From Fasciolopsis buskii (Eukaryota > Platyhelminthes > Trematoda > Plagiorchiida > Fasciolidae): a stretch of 64,000 nt of DNA. The stretch covers positions 161,165 through 225,164 of the forward strand of contig LUCM01007486.1 in NCBI GenBank assembly GCA_008360955.1. Reading direction: 5' to 3'. The notes below the pieces were generated by a model, which was not told where the DNA came from, searched no databases, and saw only the letters and a list, made by a program, of their open reading frames with translations. The position numbers and the translations under genes are program-made. Below, piece by piece: positions 1 to 12,600 of the stretch (position 1 is its first letter; each line of letters opens with the position of its first letter).

Positions 1-3000
1 CAGATTGTTGCCTTTCATTTATCTGATAGATTCAGGTCTGTTTCACTCTGAGTATGGTATTATGCTATTTTGCGGAAAAAATTGCCAGGCCACTCTCCAT
101 TTCTCGTCGCGATGTTTTGCTGTCAGAAACTGACTCAGTTTGTGCACCGAGCACAGGTCACTTTGAAATTCAGAACGGAGGTCCAGAATGACTCGTTCAA
201 GCCTCCTTTTATACTTTTATTGTAGACACAAATGCCACAGCTCCTGGACGTGAATATAAAGGTATGCGGTGAGTAGTACAGTTGCAGATAACCAAATGGC
301 ATTTGACATTTTGAAGACTCAAATGATTCGGACTAAATTTTATTGGTGCCGAATTAGAAAAGGAGCGTTGCCTGCGTAAACTGTGCATGAATATTCATAT
401 CATGATCGTGGTAGTAGTCGGCAACTCAAAAAGATCACCAGTTGATTCATGGTCACATGATCACGAGACTTTGCAAACAAACTTTTACCTTAAGGGAAAA
501 TCTAAGATTATTATTTAAAATTAAACACTACCCGTCCTTCAGCGCAGCTGTATTGCTTGCCATGTACTAAGCTATCTACTGTCTTAGCTTAGTTTTGGAA
601 ATGGGGAAATAAGAATGCACGCAAAAGATTCAAAATTTCCCAAAAATCCACATGCCGTAGAGGAGACTGACCTTGTTAAACAAACTTCACATTTCAGGCG
701 ACGCCGTCGATAGCTGCTAATGTAATTAGTTCCATTTAGTCCTTGTAGTCATACCATTCTATGAAGCACCTTTACTGTTTGCCGTTAACGACAATTAAAT
801 TGACCAAAAGCAAACCCAAACCACTGGCAACCGATGAGTTTGAAATTTGGGCTTAAATGTAGTGAACCATCAACAGGGTGATTACTAGTCATTAAGCTTT
901 TCTGACCCAGCTGTTGCTTTCATATGATTTGAGCAGCCGATGATCAACAACTTAGCGACCGATAAGTATGTACTCGGAAAAATATCACTGTTTGCACAAA
1001 GCAGTTTTTTGATATAAAAGATTTATTCCAGAAAAACTGTTAGTTAATCAAACCTATTCCTCTTTCTTTGGCGAGCTTTAATCAGAACAAGTAAGACATT
1101 TTCCAAGCATGAAACTCTTCTCTCACATTTTACTTGGATTATAACTGACTTGAGAGAGCATATCGTTTTCAAGAAAAGGGTCACGATCAGTGAGAAAAGT
1201 GATCGGTGATAAGAGAATTCCAACCGATGACCTTCAGGTTAAAACCCCTCGGTAACCATGGCTTAATCCCAGCCACAGCTAGACCAGTCGGGTTGGTCAC
1301 CCAGTGATCTCGTTTATGCATCAAAAAGGTACCAGTTGTTCGCTGGTAATAATTCCATGGGGGAAAATAAATAAAAGCCTAAACATGTGAATTCGGATGA
1401 ACAAATCGGTATTTTAGGGCACTGAGGTTAATGGATAATTGATGCATACTGATCGTGACTCATAAAACACACATTAATTATTCTAGTGATTTTAAGTTAA
1501 CACTAGAGTGGCTTCAAGTTCAGCTTTTGCATGACCGGATTAGAGCTGCATTAACGTTGTTTATTAGTACGAGACAATCTTGATTAGGCATGCGGCGGTA
1601 TGGAACAGCCGCCTGACTACAGGACAGGCTGAGAAGATGTGCGAATTTTGTTTTATTTATGGTTTGCATTAATGAAAAAATCGAGGCAACCATTTCTTAG
1701 TCGAAGGGGAACTTGGCGGTGAGCTCAAAAATATTTGCATGCACGCTGGCCGGTATGTAACATCTCATCAGTACACATTAAGAATTTGTCGTGGAAGCAA
1801 TCAAACTCGCTCTATGTCGGGACTGTGGGTAGGTAAGAGTTTAGATGCTAATCTCCGGTTCTGTTTTCTATTCTGGAGTATATATCATTAAAATTGAACG
1901 CAAGGTATGCAAACAGACCTGCAATTCTCCATTTATTTTGGCTTACTATTTGCCAGCTATAGTAACAAAACGACAAACCTCACGGCTATACGGTGTCATT
2001 GACCTGTCCGAATCAGTAGCTGGGTCTTTTGTTACTGGTTATCGACCAACAAAAGATGTTCACAAAAGAAGCATGGTGGTTGTTCTGACTAAATTAAGAT
2101 TACATTTCTCATAAGGCAGACTTCAAGAAGGGATATAATAATGTATTAATTGCTCACTCTTTCACAAAATGTTCCATGAAATTTTACTAATGACGGTCAC
2201 ATGAAGCGACACACTTTTATGTTTTGAAATCGGGAATACCAACTATTTCGGATTCAGACTTGGCGTTTATTTATCGTATTGAATTTTGGTGCAGCTATCA
2301 TAAAACTCTGGGATAAGAAAATTCGCTCAGATTTAAAATGTTTGTGCAAGTCTTCAAATGTTTTGTCAAGTTGGCAACTTCGTATTTGACTTTTCAATAG
2401 ATTAAATGGTATTCCCCAATCCGTACACCTTGTCTAAAGTTAGAAATCGATCGATTACTGATTCGTTTCAGCTTCTGAAACCCGCAAATATGTCTAGGCA
2501 ATAAATTAAGTCACGGTGAAATTTTCAAATTTTTGTATCGTTCTTGTCGACTGTTTGCAACGTATCGGAGAAAAAAACAGAAGTGCTTCCTCGATTGTCT
2601 ATTGTTATTTTTACCACCAAAATGAAATTATCGAACGGAAAACTGATAAATAGTTTGATTCGTTGTTTATAGTGGAGCCAACTGAACAAATTTATCATAA
2701 ACGTCATAAACGACCACAATAAGGCAGCTGAGACTTTATCCATAATTTTATGTTACTATAGGTTTATGAATGTCATTGAATTATTTTCCAGCTGATAGGA
2801 CTGACATATTTAGGGAATGAAAAATAGCTTTTTAATCTTGATTGGCTGCTCATTGGAAATATGACTGACAAGTTTGAGCTGTACATATATGATTGTAGAG
2901 GGAAGAGAAGAAAAATAGAAAGGACATAATTGAAACAAAATGCGAATGTGTTTCATTAGTCCATCTGGAGTCAGAAGTACGCATCGAATTAAATGGTGTC

Positions 3001-4150
3001 AATAAATTGAGTCGATCGGAGTTTATCTTGAAGGGTAGTGAATCGTGCTTTGGTTTAACCATTACTCTGGTCATTATTTCTACGGGAAAACTGCATCCAT
3101 TACGCCAATCAATAATTTGACGCAAAACGCAGTATGAGAAGGTCAATTAGCAGAGCTAAGATAAATCAGCCAGCCGAATGATCAACTAATGAGTATTGAT
3201 CATTGCAGACCACTACAAGCGATTCACTTTTGACTAATAAAAGAAATCTGTCTGCTCCATCACGTTTTTCTCACTGAAGTTAGTAGGAACCAGCGATGCC
3301 GAACGAGAGATAGGACTCACTGAAAATTTATGTACGAAGCCCTAGAAAATATCTATTCTTCTTTTGCGTTTTAAAATGTTATCAATCTTTGTTTTCAGAA
3401 TTCAACCTGACGCACTGTATCAATCGGTGACCAGTGAATCAGCATGAATTTTAAATCCACCCAGCACATTTTTCGAGTTATTTCGCAATTTGTATTAGGT
3501 GAGCTCAGATGAGACAGGAAACCCTTCTCCATATGACTTTCACTTACTGGTGACGAACTCTCCGCATGCCATTTTTACAGTTTTTATGTCTCGGCGTTTA
3601 TTTGCTAGAAAATGTTGCACTTCAGCGGGGTGCCTTTGGAAGAGAAAACAAATAAAACTACCGATAAGGCAGATCGAATCAAATGTGAACTCATTTATAC
3701 AAATAGTTTCATCATTTCGTTTGTTACGAATATCCAAAAAACGATATAAGTTGATGTTATTATTCATCTTAATGCATTGTGTAGACTTTTGCGCAATTCA
3801 GTCAAAAAGGTGAAGGTGAAAAATAAAAAAGGAAAAATTTACATGCATCGCCTTGTAAAAACGTGAAAAACAAAACTCATGGAGGAATAATCACAGCACA
3901 TTATGATAGGTTTTTCATGAATTAGGCTAAAACAAAGTCACGGTTTATTGAAATGCGTGCCAGTTATGGGATATTGAAGTTCATATAGATACTGATTCTA
4001 GAGGGTGTGGAACAAAAAGCGTACCGTGTTGAAATGTGAGACCGGCATATTTGAAGATCGTTGTGCAGAGCATATGTGGAATCAGAAAGAATTCTGTGAA
4101 CAAATTTCTCACATGTTGATAAGTGCTGATCACAAAGATTGAAGCACAAC
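1..4150. other. Unrecognised non-coding stretch
   Basis: I see no gene, RNA or repeat here that I can support. Open frames on both strands are under about 105 codons, overlap each other and lack recognisable motifs or convincing splice-site pairs. AT-rich simple intergenic sequence is the simplest reading. Confidence 0.5.
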
Positions 4151-4174
4151 TCACTTAGTGCTTGTAGCGAAACT

Positions 4175-4448
4175 TGGATTTGTTCCTCCAGATAGCTTGT
4201 TTAACCAAACGTTGACCGCCAAGTGCGGTCGCCACTTGTGCGTTGCTCACGCATGCACCTCTCGCACGCTCCCGTCTAAATATACTCAACCTGCTACCGC
4301 TTCCGACTGCCTTTGCTTGTGCCGGTCAAGTGCCATGGTTGCCAGTATTGCAGTCCTACGGAGACGCGTAAGAGTGACGCACGAGTGACCACAAAGGTTC
4401 AGGGCATGAAGACGTAATACGAGATTCGCGTTAGGACAATCTGTTCTA
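4175..4448 (-). repeat. Interspersed repeat family A, copy 1
   Basis: This is one of four diverged copies of a roughly 290-bp repeat (others near 38,296-38,585, 45,449-45,740 and 63,700-63,862). Strand is given relative to the 45.4-kb copy, taken as plus. Shared landmarks are a left block around TTGTTCCTCC, a GCGGTCGCCACTTGTGCGTT block, and a GCCGGTCAAGTG...TTGCCAGTATTGCA block. The copy is more GC-rich than the flanks. It directly abuts the 3' end of the LINE at 4.4-7.2 kb. I do not recognise the family: no clear tRNA-like promoter boxes, no poly(A) tail and no terminal inverted repeats were seen. It could be a SINE-like or MITE-like element. Confidence 0.7.
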
Positions 4449-4812
4449 CGTGCTATGAAAGCCAAAAGGCAAATAGTTGGTAGCCCCCGGCCGAAGAATT
4501 TGAAAATCTTTTCTGAGAAGACTTGGAAATGTAACGGGAGAACGGTAAAGAAGGATTGGAAAAACACACTGGTATACACTTCCGGAGATGGTGCTTTCTT
4601 TCAACTTGTAGTGCCAAAGCTTCCTGAGCTGAAAGGACAAACGTCGGAGATTCCATACACAGGTGGAAATAAACAAAGTCCACTTCAGAATCTTCTTCAT
4701 TAGTAACTTCTAGATATTTCACAGAATCAACCCTGATAAGTGTTTTTGAGTAGATGGAAAATATATCGGATGAGTAGGCCGACCGAGAGGAAGAAAACGG
4801 ACATTCGAAATA

Positions 4813-5400
4813 TTAAGGTGCATTGAGATTTAAACCAGCTCGTGCAGAGAAACCGCAAGCGGAAGAGAGGTTGTTGGAAAAACTTTGAATATCATCATTG
4901 TTCGAAACGGCTTGAGAAAGAGCAACATCATCGGCATACTTCAATAGGTGGCACGGTGAGCTGGTTGATGAGTTACTGATGTAAGTAGAGAAAAGAAACA
5001 GTGAGAGAATAGCACCCAGTAGCACTCCTGAGTTGTTTATCAACGGTGTCGAAACTTTACCGTCTATTCGTGTGCACTGGGATCAGTTAGTAAAGTAATC
5101 AGACAGCCATGCTAATAAAGAACTGGGACAACTAAGTGTTTGCAGTCTGTGGATTAGAAGAGACTGTGGGACTGAGTCAAATGCCGACGAATAGTCTAGA
5201 AAGGCTCAACGCACAGATTTTACTGATGCGTTTAAGGAATTACAAATGTGGTGAATGAGGGAGGTGGCAACAGCCAAAGTGGACCTGTTGGATTTATAGG
5301 CAAACTTAAAAGGGTCGTCAGGAGGATATATGAAAGAACGCAGGCGCCTAAGTAAAACACGCTCCGTCAGCCTAAGACCAGAAGATATGAAGGCAATGGA
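4813..5400 (-). pseudogene. LINE reverse transcriptase domain, interrupted
   Basis: Read on the minus strand, this stretch gives a finger region, then motif A as FLDYSSAFDSVPQSLL, then a WLSDYFTN segment, motif B as NSGVLLGAILS followed by LFLFSTYIS, and motif C as KYADDVALSQ. The catalytic aspartates of motifs A and C are kept. Two in-frame TGA codons (5,206-5,208 just before motif A and 5,083-5,085 after the WLSDYF segment) stop translation. The family's usual GVPQG or GVLQG reads GVLLG here. It belongs to the LINE whose endonuclease lies at 6,196-6,984. Confidence 0.85.
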
Positions 5401-6195
5401 GTAAATTGTTTTTCCAAAACAGCTGGACTGTTAGGTTTTGAGATGGGAATGCTAGTGCCGGTCTGCAACAGTCGGGGATGGAAGACGAGAATAATGCTGA
5501 GTTAATTAGAGAAGTAAATGTATCAGTCAGATCCACAGCACCATGCCTTAAAACAACTGAAGACAGACTGTCGAGACCAACTCCTGCGGAAAAGGTCCAG
5601 CACCTTTTCCCTAGAAAATCTTGTGGCTGTCATATCATCACCCTGTCCACGTACGACTGGGGTATAAGTGTATGGATGGATGAAAGCATGATTGACGCTA
5701 TCGACATGCGCAGAGGTTTCTGCATATTTCCCTTTCTTTCCACACAACTGTCGAATGCCTTCTCGCAGAAATCGGCTGTTGTTGCCATTCACGAGTTGGC
5801 TGGCGAATGTCGCGTCGATGCGCTTGATTGCAGCTTTTATTAGGTTGGAAATATGCCGCACGCTTGAGTTATTACGGGATTTGTAGAAGTGCTCGTCGCA
5901 TCTTCTTAGAGATTTCAGTTTCTAGGACGAGAAATGACAATTTAGGACGAATAGCGTTCTTAGCGGATACCCGATATCAAAGATTGCGTTGGCTGTCTCT
6001 GTGAAAGTTCTGACATTGAGCAGGGGTTCAAAATAGAAACAAGTAGATGCGTGTGAGAGATTTCTGAAGAGGACTGAGGTTATTGCGTGAAAAGTTACGG
6101 ATGCAAACTTGAATTTGGTTTGTTTGCCTGAAGGAATGGAAAGCTGATCGAGAGTATACTTTTGGCCTTAACAGAAGCAGACAATGATAGCCACT

Positions 6196-6984
6196 TCAAA
6201 CTGAAGCACGCAGTTTCAGGGAAAATAAATCAAAGTGGTTGGTAATAACCCTATCGAAAATGGAGCCGCCTCTGTTGAGAAAAACACAGAGATCAGTCAA
6301 GTCAAACACAGTCAGTGGTAGGCTACATGCATGATTGAAATCACTCACAATAATATGAAGATTATCCTCAAGAAGAGAAGCAATAAATACTAGGAAAGAT
6401 TCGAAAAATGATGCAATATTTTGTTGCGAGCTAAAGGCGGCAATACGTAAATTGGTTATGATAATGCTGGTATGACGAGAAAACCTAGGATGATACTGTG
6501 TTACGAGACAGTCAGTTGCATTTAGCGAGTAAGTATAAATAACTTCAGACTTGCCAGACCAGAAGGAGTTTATGTATGTTGCTAGACCGCCTCCAGACTT
6601 CTTGTTCGAAACTCTTTCTTGGCGATGGATTCTGAAGCTCTCTATCGACACGAGCGCATCAGTGATATCCGGGTTCAGCCACGATTCTTGTGCGCAGATG
6701 ACACCAGTGTGAACATGGATCGGTGATTGAAGTGCGAGGGACAGATCCGACATTTTCGCAAACAGAGGTCGGATGCTGATACTGTACGATGCCAGAGTAG
6801 ATATCTTGCCCGGAAGGGCACATTTAAAAACTATCTGCCGTCCAAAACATGGGGTCCGTGTTGCAGTTGCAAACTGACAATTTAGGGCCCCTTTGTCACT
6901 AAGTTGCACCATGTTAACCCAGCACATATCGAAATTATCATAGCGCTTGTGATTTCCATGCACAATGATAATGTTGAAGGACAA
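6196..6984 (-). pseudogene. LINE endonuclease domain (EEP/AP-endonuclease type)
   Basis: A 262-codon open frame. Residues from about 95 match the layout of LINE AP-like endonucleases: an ICAQESWLNPDI block (usual E-T/S-W-L), then R-x2-R with GGGLATYI, then IIVSDFNHA where the usual reading is GDFN, and a C-terminal FLNRGGSIFDRVITN block (usual P-T-R-G-x-S-x-L-D). The catalytic Asp and Asn of the DFN motif are kept, but the preceding Gly is Ser. In life this domain nicks target DNA to prime reverse transcription. It lies upstream of the broken reverse transcriptase of the same LINE, and the N-terminal third of the frame does not resemble the family. Confidence 0.8.
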
Positions 6985-7197
6985 GAATTAAGATGGACCG
7001 AACACTGAATAATTTTGACCAAATAATTGCCAAGTTAACCCATTCTGTACGTTTATCCCACCGCTAAGCCAAAGGATGTCATCATCGAGCAGCAGTGTGA
7101 GCAAAGGGAGTAAATTATTCTGTTCTGACAGTAGCCTAAGTCCCACTTTGGGAACTGTTAAACTGTTGCATTTTAGCGGTATATATACCCTGTGCAT

Positions 7198-8349
7198 AAA
7201 GAGATGATATTGGTAACTCGACTTAGAGGGCTGTTTCTCATCATGTGCATGTACAATTTGGAAGGCAGAGGCCGTGTAGAGTCAGCGACCAGAAAGTCTG
7301 ATTTGTGTTAAGGCACAGTGTATTTAGGGGTCAACGACCTGCGACCCTACTTAGTGCTGAGGCACACTCGGCACGTCAGAGCTCCATAAACGGGCATCTA
7401 CGGTTTCTACATGGAACACGATCACCAAGACACTGCTGGCGTCCTAAAAGCGGTCACTTCTTGTCTGCGCCTGCTTAGTTATTCCGTAGGAGTGCATAAT
7501 ATTGATAGCAAGCCATTAGCTGTAGCGATTTTTCCTGTACTTAACACCTGCATGTGAGCTCTGCAGGGTACTATTGCAAGTCCAGACTGAGATTAGTACT
7601 TAATTAATTTGGAAACTAATGAAGAGGAAAGATCGGTATTTTATTATAAAATCACTTTCATCTAATGTTGGTGCTTTCTTTTTAGTTTTCTTATTCAATT
7701 GTGCTGCTTGTATTCGCTTCGGTTTAACAATGAGTTCACAACATCAGGTAGACTATGATCATCTTTGGATTCAGGCGGCGATTATAATTCCTCTTCCTTT
7801 TGTGAACACCTCCAGAAGGTTACGTGGACTTCTTCAGTCTCGTTTTATCAGTACAGGTATTGTACATAAAAGCACTTTTTCAAGTACAACGCAATCAAAC
7901 GTGCGTGAACCACCTTATGCTGGTCGCCGTTTTATCGATCTGTTGATCGTTAAAAACGATTATGGTACTCTGATAAATTATAATTTTAAGGCAAATTTTT
8001 AACTTGGACCTTTATGGTTTAAGTGAAATATCATTGAAATTACTTCTCTTTATAAGGCCGCAAAAGCAGATCGTTTACTGTCAAAAATCCAACTGGATTT
8101 CACTGATTCTTTGTCAACGATTTCGAACATTGGTGTTGTATAGTCCAGAATTGGCGTTTTCAAAGTTTTTGATCACTGGACTCAGCGTCGTTTCAGATTT
8201 TTCCAAAATTTAGCATGTAGATTGGTTTGACGAAAAGACCAAGTTGATATTATTTTTCGCCTTACATTCAGAACCTCAGCCAAAAACTAATCGAACTATT
8301 TTCTCACTCTCCCAACTGTACGTTCATTCTTTTGTCTGGTTTGGAAAAG
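7198..8349. other. Unrecognised stretch upstream of an exon cluster
   Basis: A 127-codon frame at 7,619-8,002 (+) contains an AG/GT-bounded block (about 7,773-7,856) that might be an upstream exon of the gene ending at 9,145, but the phase link was not resolved. Nothing else could be supported. Confidence 0.3.
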
Positions 8350-9145
8350 TCCTGGAGACCAGCAGATCATTCCATTCTATCTCTGCAAAACCGAAACGAT
8401 GTTTTCGAGAGTGCAAATATCAGAACTATATCGGGGTACTGCCAAATTCACGGGCTCAGTAATAGCATTAAATATGTTATCTGTAAATTCTTGACTAGAT
8501 TAAGTAATTTGTGGTTGGTTATATAATAATCGGTTGGATAAATCAGTTGCATGACTGTTTGTTTCAACAAACTTCCACCAAGTTACTGAATAAAATGTAT
8601 ACGGCTGAAGTTAACAATTTATTAAGCAGACTAATTAATATTATTGTTACTAATTGTCCTAGTAATCATTGTACAAATGTGTGAGTTATTACCATTAGAC
8701 GACCATATATTCTATAGTAGTCGAATGTGAAATGTCCTAATCTTAGATTGGTTACAGCACACGATTTATTACATCGCTAAATCCGTCGGCTGAGAGTCCA
8801 GGCTACCTAGAAGAGTCGCCGCAAATCTTATTTAGGGAAACTCCTGTTACAGGTAAGCAATTTAGTTTCTTTTTCTTTTGCTTGAATTAAACCTGTTTTT
8901 TTGAAAACATGATCGCAAATTGAGGAGTGCCGTGGCTTTCAAATGCAGAAAGTGTACAAGATAGCGAACATTTTGAACAAACCTGGAGTAGAATTGATGT
9001 TCCCCTTGAACTATCAACTACGAGATCTCACATAATGTCCCGTTTTACCAAAGGACTCCGAAGTAGACCTCATAATACGGATTTGATGGATATCACAGGT
9101 CTCCATGACGCAATCGGAATGCTTTGTCACAAAATGATCCATTAA
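8350..9145 (+). CDS. Last three exons of an unidentified host gene
   Basis: Three open blocks fit together with canonical splice sites and matching phases. Exon 1 (8,350-8,435) ends in phase 2 before GTACTG. Exon 2 (8,758-8,852) begins after TTACAG, stays open for 31 codons and ends with one codon base before GTAAGC. Exon 3 (8,949-9,145) begins after TGCAG, completes that codon and runs to TAA at 9,143-9,145. The introns are 322 and 96 nt. The encoded tail is rich in Ser, Arg and Glu and ends in a segment with DLMDITGLHDAIG near the C-terminus. No catalytic motif, signal peptide or membrane segment is visible and I do not recognise the family. A convergent frame follows on the minus strand 82 bp downstream. 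Exon 2 to 3 is well supported; the exon 1 start is less sure. Confidence 0.55.
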
Positions 9146-9227
9146 AATTTCCATCTAGTTAATTTTTCCATGAACCATCAAACGGTAAAAGTATTTCAGG
9201 TAAATATCCATATGTATACATTTGGCT

Positions 9228-9607
9228 TTATTGCTCATAGTAATAATAATCGGTTTTTTTAAACCAGTCAGCAAAGTTCATTTGTGTTCTAAATTTAACT
9301 CTGATATTTGCCTGACACTGGTTTATCTGCTTCTTCAACTGCATTTCAAATGTGTCAGAATTCTCTGGAGGAGGACGATCACGCCTGCGGTGTACGCAAT
9401 GGTTCGAATGAATAACTTTGATTTTTTTGATAAGTGCTTTTGGAAGATTATACCCAAATTTGCTTCTGAGGCCCAAAATGCCACAGAGTGCTGGTTTCTT
9501 GGTTTTTTGAAGACAAATGAAATGAATAATATTGGAAACTCTTTTCATTTCCGGATCCTTATTATTAGCCGGGATAAAATCATCTGAAGCGAAACAACAG
9601 TCGAGGC
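9228..9607 (-). CDS. Possible terminal exon(s) of an unidentified convergent gene
   Basis: An open frame of more than 120 codons on the minus strand ends at TAA (9,228-9,230). A plausible splice acceptor (ending TTATAG) sits at its upstream edge, so the exon would start at 9,607. The C-terminal 60 residues look protein-like: a basic block with HRRRDRPPPENSDTFEMQLK, then a polar stretch ending in ADWFKKTDYYYYEQ. The stop codon overlaps an AATAAA polyadenylation-type hexamer, which fits a gene end. It converges with the plus-strand gene ending at 9,145. A plus-strand frame overlaps it but is hydrophobic and AT-driven, so I prefer the minus reading. No family recognised; short internal introns cannot be excluded. 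Confidence 0.4.
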
Positions 9608-9635
9608 CTATAACTTGAGCAAAGATGGTATGCAT

Positions 9636-12600
9636 GCATAATCATGGGTGAACAACCTGTGTAGTTACGTTTTAAATAAAAGGAGCTTTTATCAACCAAG
9701 ATTAAATCTAAACATCACACCCAAGTTTTGCATCCATTAGTTCTTTGTGTGATCTGGAAGCAAACCGTTTATTCGGTTATTCATAAACTTCACCAACGGA
9801 GACTTGGGAGGAACCGTAATATGGAGATTGTTTAGCTTATCACCTGCCGATCTGTTAACATTTACTTTTGTCTATCTTCGAGGATGACCGAAATTGTTTA
9901 GTGTTCACATTTTTCCATGTCACTTTCGACGAATTGGGCCTATCAAGTGAGTTGGGAAAGTACCCTCTGGTGGAATAATTCATTTGGTTCTGCATATCTG
10001 GTCTGGTTCGAAGCCAGCCATTTCATTTGAGTTCAGCCCCTCATCTTTTTCCGGAAACTTAGACGTCATAACTCCTTATTGGAAAATATGGCTGTCATAT
10101 CCTACCTAGAAAGGAGATAGCCTGGCCCTCAGACATCTTGATGGGTAAAAATGTTACCTGTTTCTTTGTAATTCCGTGATAATGAGAACCTGTGTTGTTC
10201 AAATATAACAACGGTTGTTTGTTTGATATGATAGACGAATATCTCATTTAAGGGCCCAACACAACTGATCTCTCTTAAGCGATTTATGTAGTTGGAAAGT
10301 TTATAAGAAATGGAATAACCATGCATCAGTTTGTTTTATTAGTAAATGTGAATCCTGATGGTCACTCGACAACGCCGATATCTAAGGGCCATATGCTTAG
10401 CGAAAATTTGAATATCAGCACATTCGTGGGCAGTGCTGAAAAAACTTTATGGTAAGGTGTCATGCATAGGAAACTTTCTAGTCGAAAGTATTTAAAGTCT
10501 GCTGCAAAATAGACGAAGGCCTTTGTAAGCGTAAAACCTTAGCAGTTGAAATGATGCATACCTAAGAGTTATTTCAAAAGTTCCATGTCTCCTCAGCATG
10601 ATTAAATTGGTTTTTGGTACCGACGATTTCCTACAAAATGGTTTCTTGTTCTCTAAGCAATCGGATTTCCTAGCCGCCCAGTAAAGCTGACTGGAGAAAA
10701 GTAGCATACGGACAAACGAAATTCCTGTAGTAGAACGTCACTTTGTATTCCCCGTGTAAGCCGGTCAGTGGAGCATGGGAAACCAAAAATAGACATTTTC
10801 TCATTGCTGGTTTGTGATCTTCGGTATTACTTTTGGGTATCGTTGTATTTATGCTTTATTAACTCTCGAGTTGTTTACTCTTTAGCATGGCGTCACAGGC
10901 ATGCCGAACTACACCACTCGAATTCACAACCCAGTTCGTTGATTGCTTTTATAATTTCGTAAAACTAATCCCTTTTAATGCGGTACTATTGTCTTCAGCA
11001 TTTAAAAACAATTTTACTGCCATTTTGACTATGAGGCATTAACGTAAACGATTAACTCTTTTCTGAATTGATGGAAAAGCTTCAGTTACATTTATTTCAC
11101 TGTGCACGGCAAACCAGACCAGGTGCCGAATGGGAGGCCGGTCTTCCGGTTTCATTTCCATCATCGTGATCCCACCCACTCTGCGAACGATAAGTTTGTT
11201 CTGACAAAATATTAGAAGATAAACTGGCCCACATGTCTGTCTGCGTTAATGGATGTTCCAGTCATTTCGACTGGTTCCAGAAAAAGCCAGTGGATCATGC
11301 TGCCTATTTTCAGGGCCAATTCTTATCGAAATATTCCCAAATAAAATTTTCAAAATGGTTTGATAGGCAGTTAATCTAAAGATAACGTTTTTTGTCCGTA
11401 TTCACAATGATGCTTCTAGTGTTTCTTATCTTTGACTTCATAGTTGCTTCGGTATACGACTGTTAGGTCATTCAGGTTATAGCTTTCGTAACTACTGATA
11501 ACTATAGTGAAATTCAATTCTGAAAATGAAGAAATTAGGTAACCTTGCAGAAACAACTAGATTCATTAGCACAACAAGTAAGAAATCGAGACACTTTAGC
11601 CAAGAAGTTCTTTTCTCTACTTTGTTTTGATGTAAAATAGATGGCTAGTGTTTCTGAAACCCCCAAGCGGATGTCTGGATTAGAAGTACATACGATCAAA
11701 CGATCAAAAGAAACTGGCACCATTGAATTGTGGTCTGTTGTAAAGAGTTCATGCACGCCACAATGCTATTGCGCTAACCCCAACATCAGTTTTGCAGTGC
11801 AACTAACCCCGTTTACCCCCGATCAAATCAGACAGAAATGAACGTTAGTCCATTAGTTCGACACCCAGTATGTCCCTGCTTAATGTCATAATCAACTGAT
11901 GTTGAAATGACAAATCAGGACGGACGCTTATATTGATGCGTTTGCCTCAGCTTAAGATAGGAAAATTGATGGGTCAAGATATTCAGAGAAAAACGAGTAT
12001 ATTTAAATTAAAGAAAACAATACTTACGTGCTGTTAGTACAGTAAATGGGAAGATGTTAATTACAGTGAAAAATAATTTAAAATGAAAGAGAGACAACAA
12101 TTGTATTTGCATAATTCATTTGGAATCAGACTTAAAAATCTCCTTATCTTATTGGCTTTATGTAGTCAGAAAAACTGCACTTTCAAATGACTCGTCGAGC
12201 GGGATTGCCACACAATTCACTGTTCGGAAACGATGGAAAACATGTGTAACTTTTCATCGTTTTTTGGAGTCGCCAGCAGATCACGTGCACCGCGTTCAAA
12301 CTGAGGCGCGAACCAAGTACAGGCTATCTTGATCCGAAGTCATTGCTGACAATCGCTCACAGGGGTGAATCCTCTATAAAGTGGTGCATTGGTTTCCTGA
12401 TAGTGCAAATTACTTCAATGCAACATAATGAATCCTTCGAATATCTCAATAGATTCTCACCTATTAGAAACAGTACTAATGCATTTCGTTGGAAAATCAC
12501 AAATTGCTGCAAGGTTTGTGGAGAAATTGCTTTACCCACATTCATTTTTCTTTATTTAGGCCATTCCAAATACAGATAGAAATGTTTCCGCTAAATTAGC

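Larger units (their letters stand above)
4446..7197 (-). mobile_element. Degenerate CR1/L2-like LINE (endonuclease plus reverse transcriptase)
   Basis: Minus-strand non-LTR retrotransposon remnant, read from about 7,197 down to 4,446. The order is: a short upstream region, an apurinic-type endonuclease (6,984-6,196), a linker (about 5,861-5,523), the reverse transcriptase (about 5,400-4,813) and a C-terminal tail (4,722-4,446) with the LLYRSPVTFPSLL-type motif usual at the end of this LINE group. The coding sequence is broken: in-frame TGA codons at 5,206-5,208 and 5,083-5,085, and frame changes between the parts and inside the tail. It is therefore dead. No 3' tail or target-site duplication was recognised; the 3' end abuts repeat family A. 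Clade assignment beyond CR1/L2-like is inference. Confidence 0.85.
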
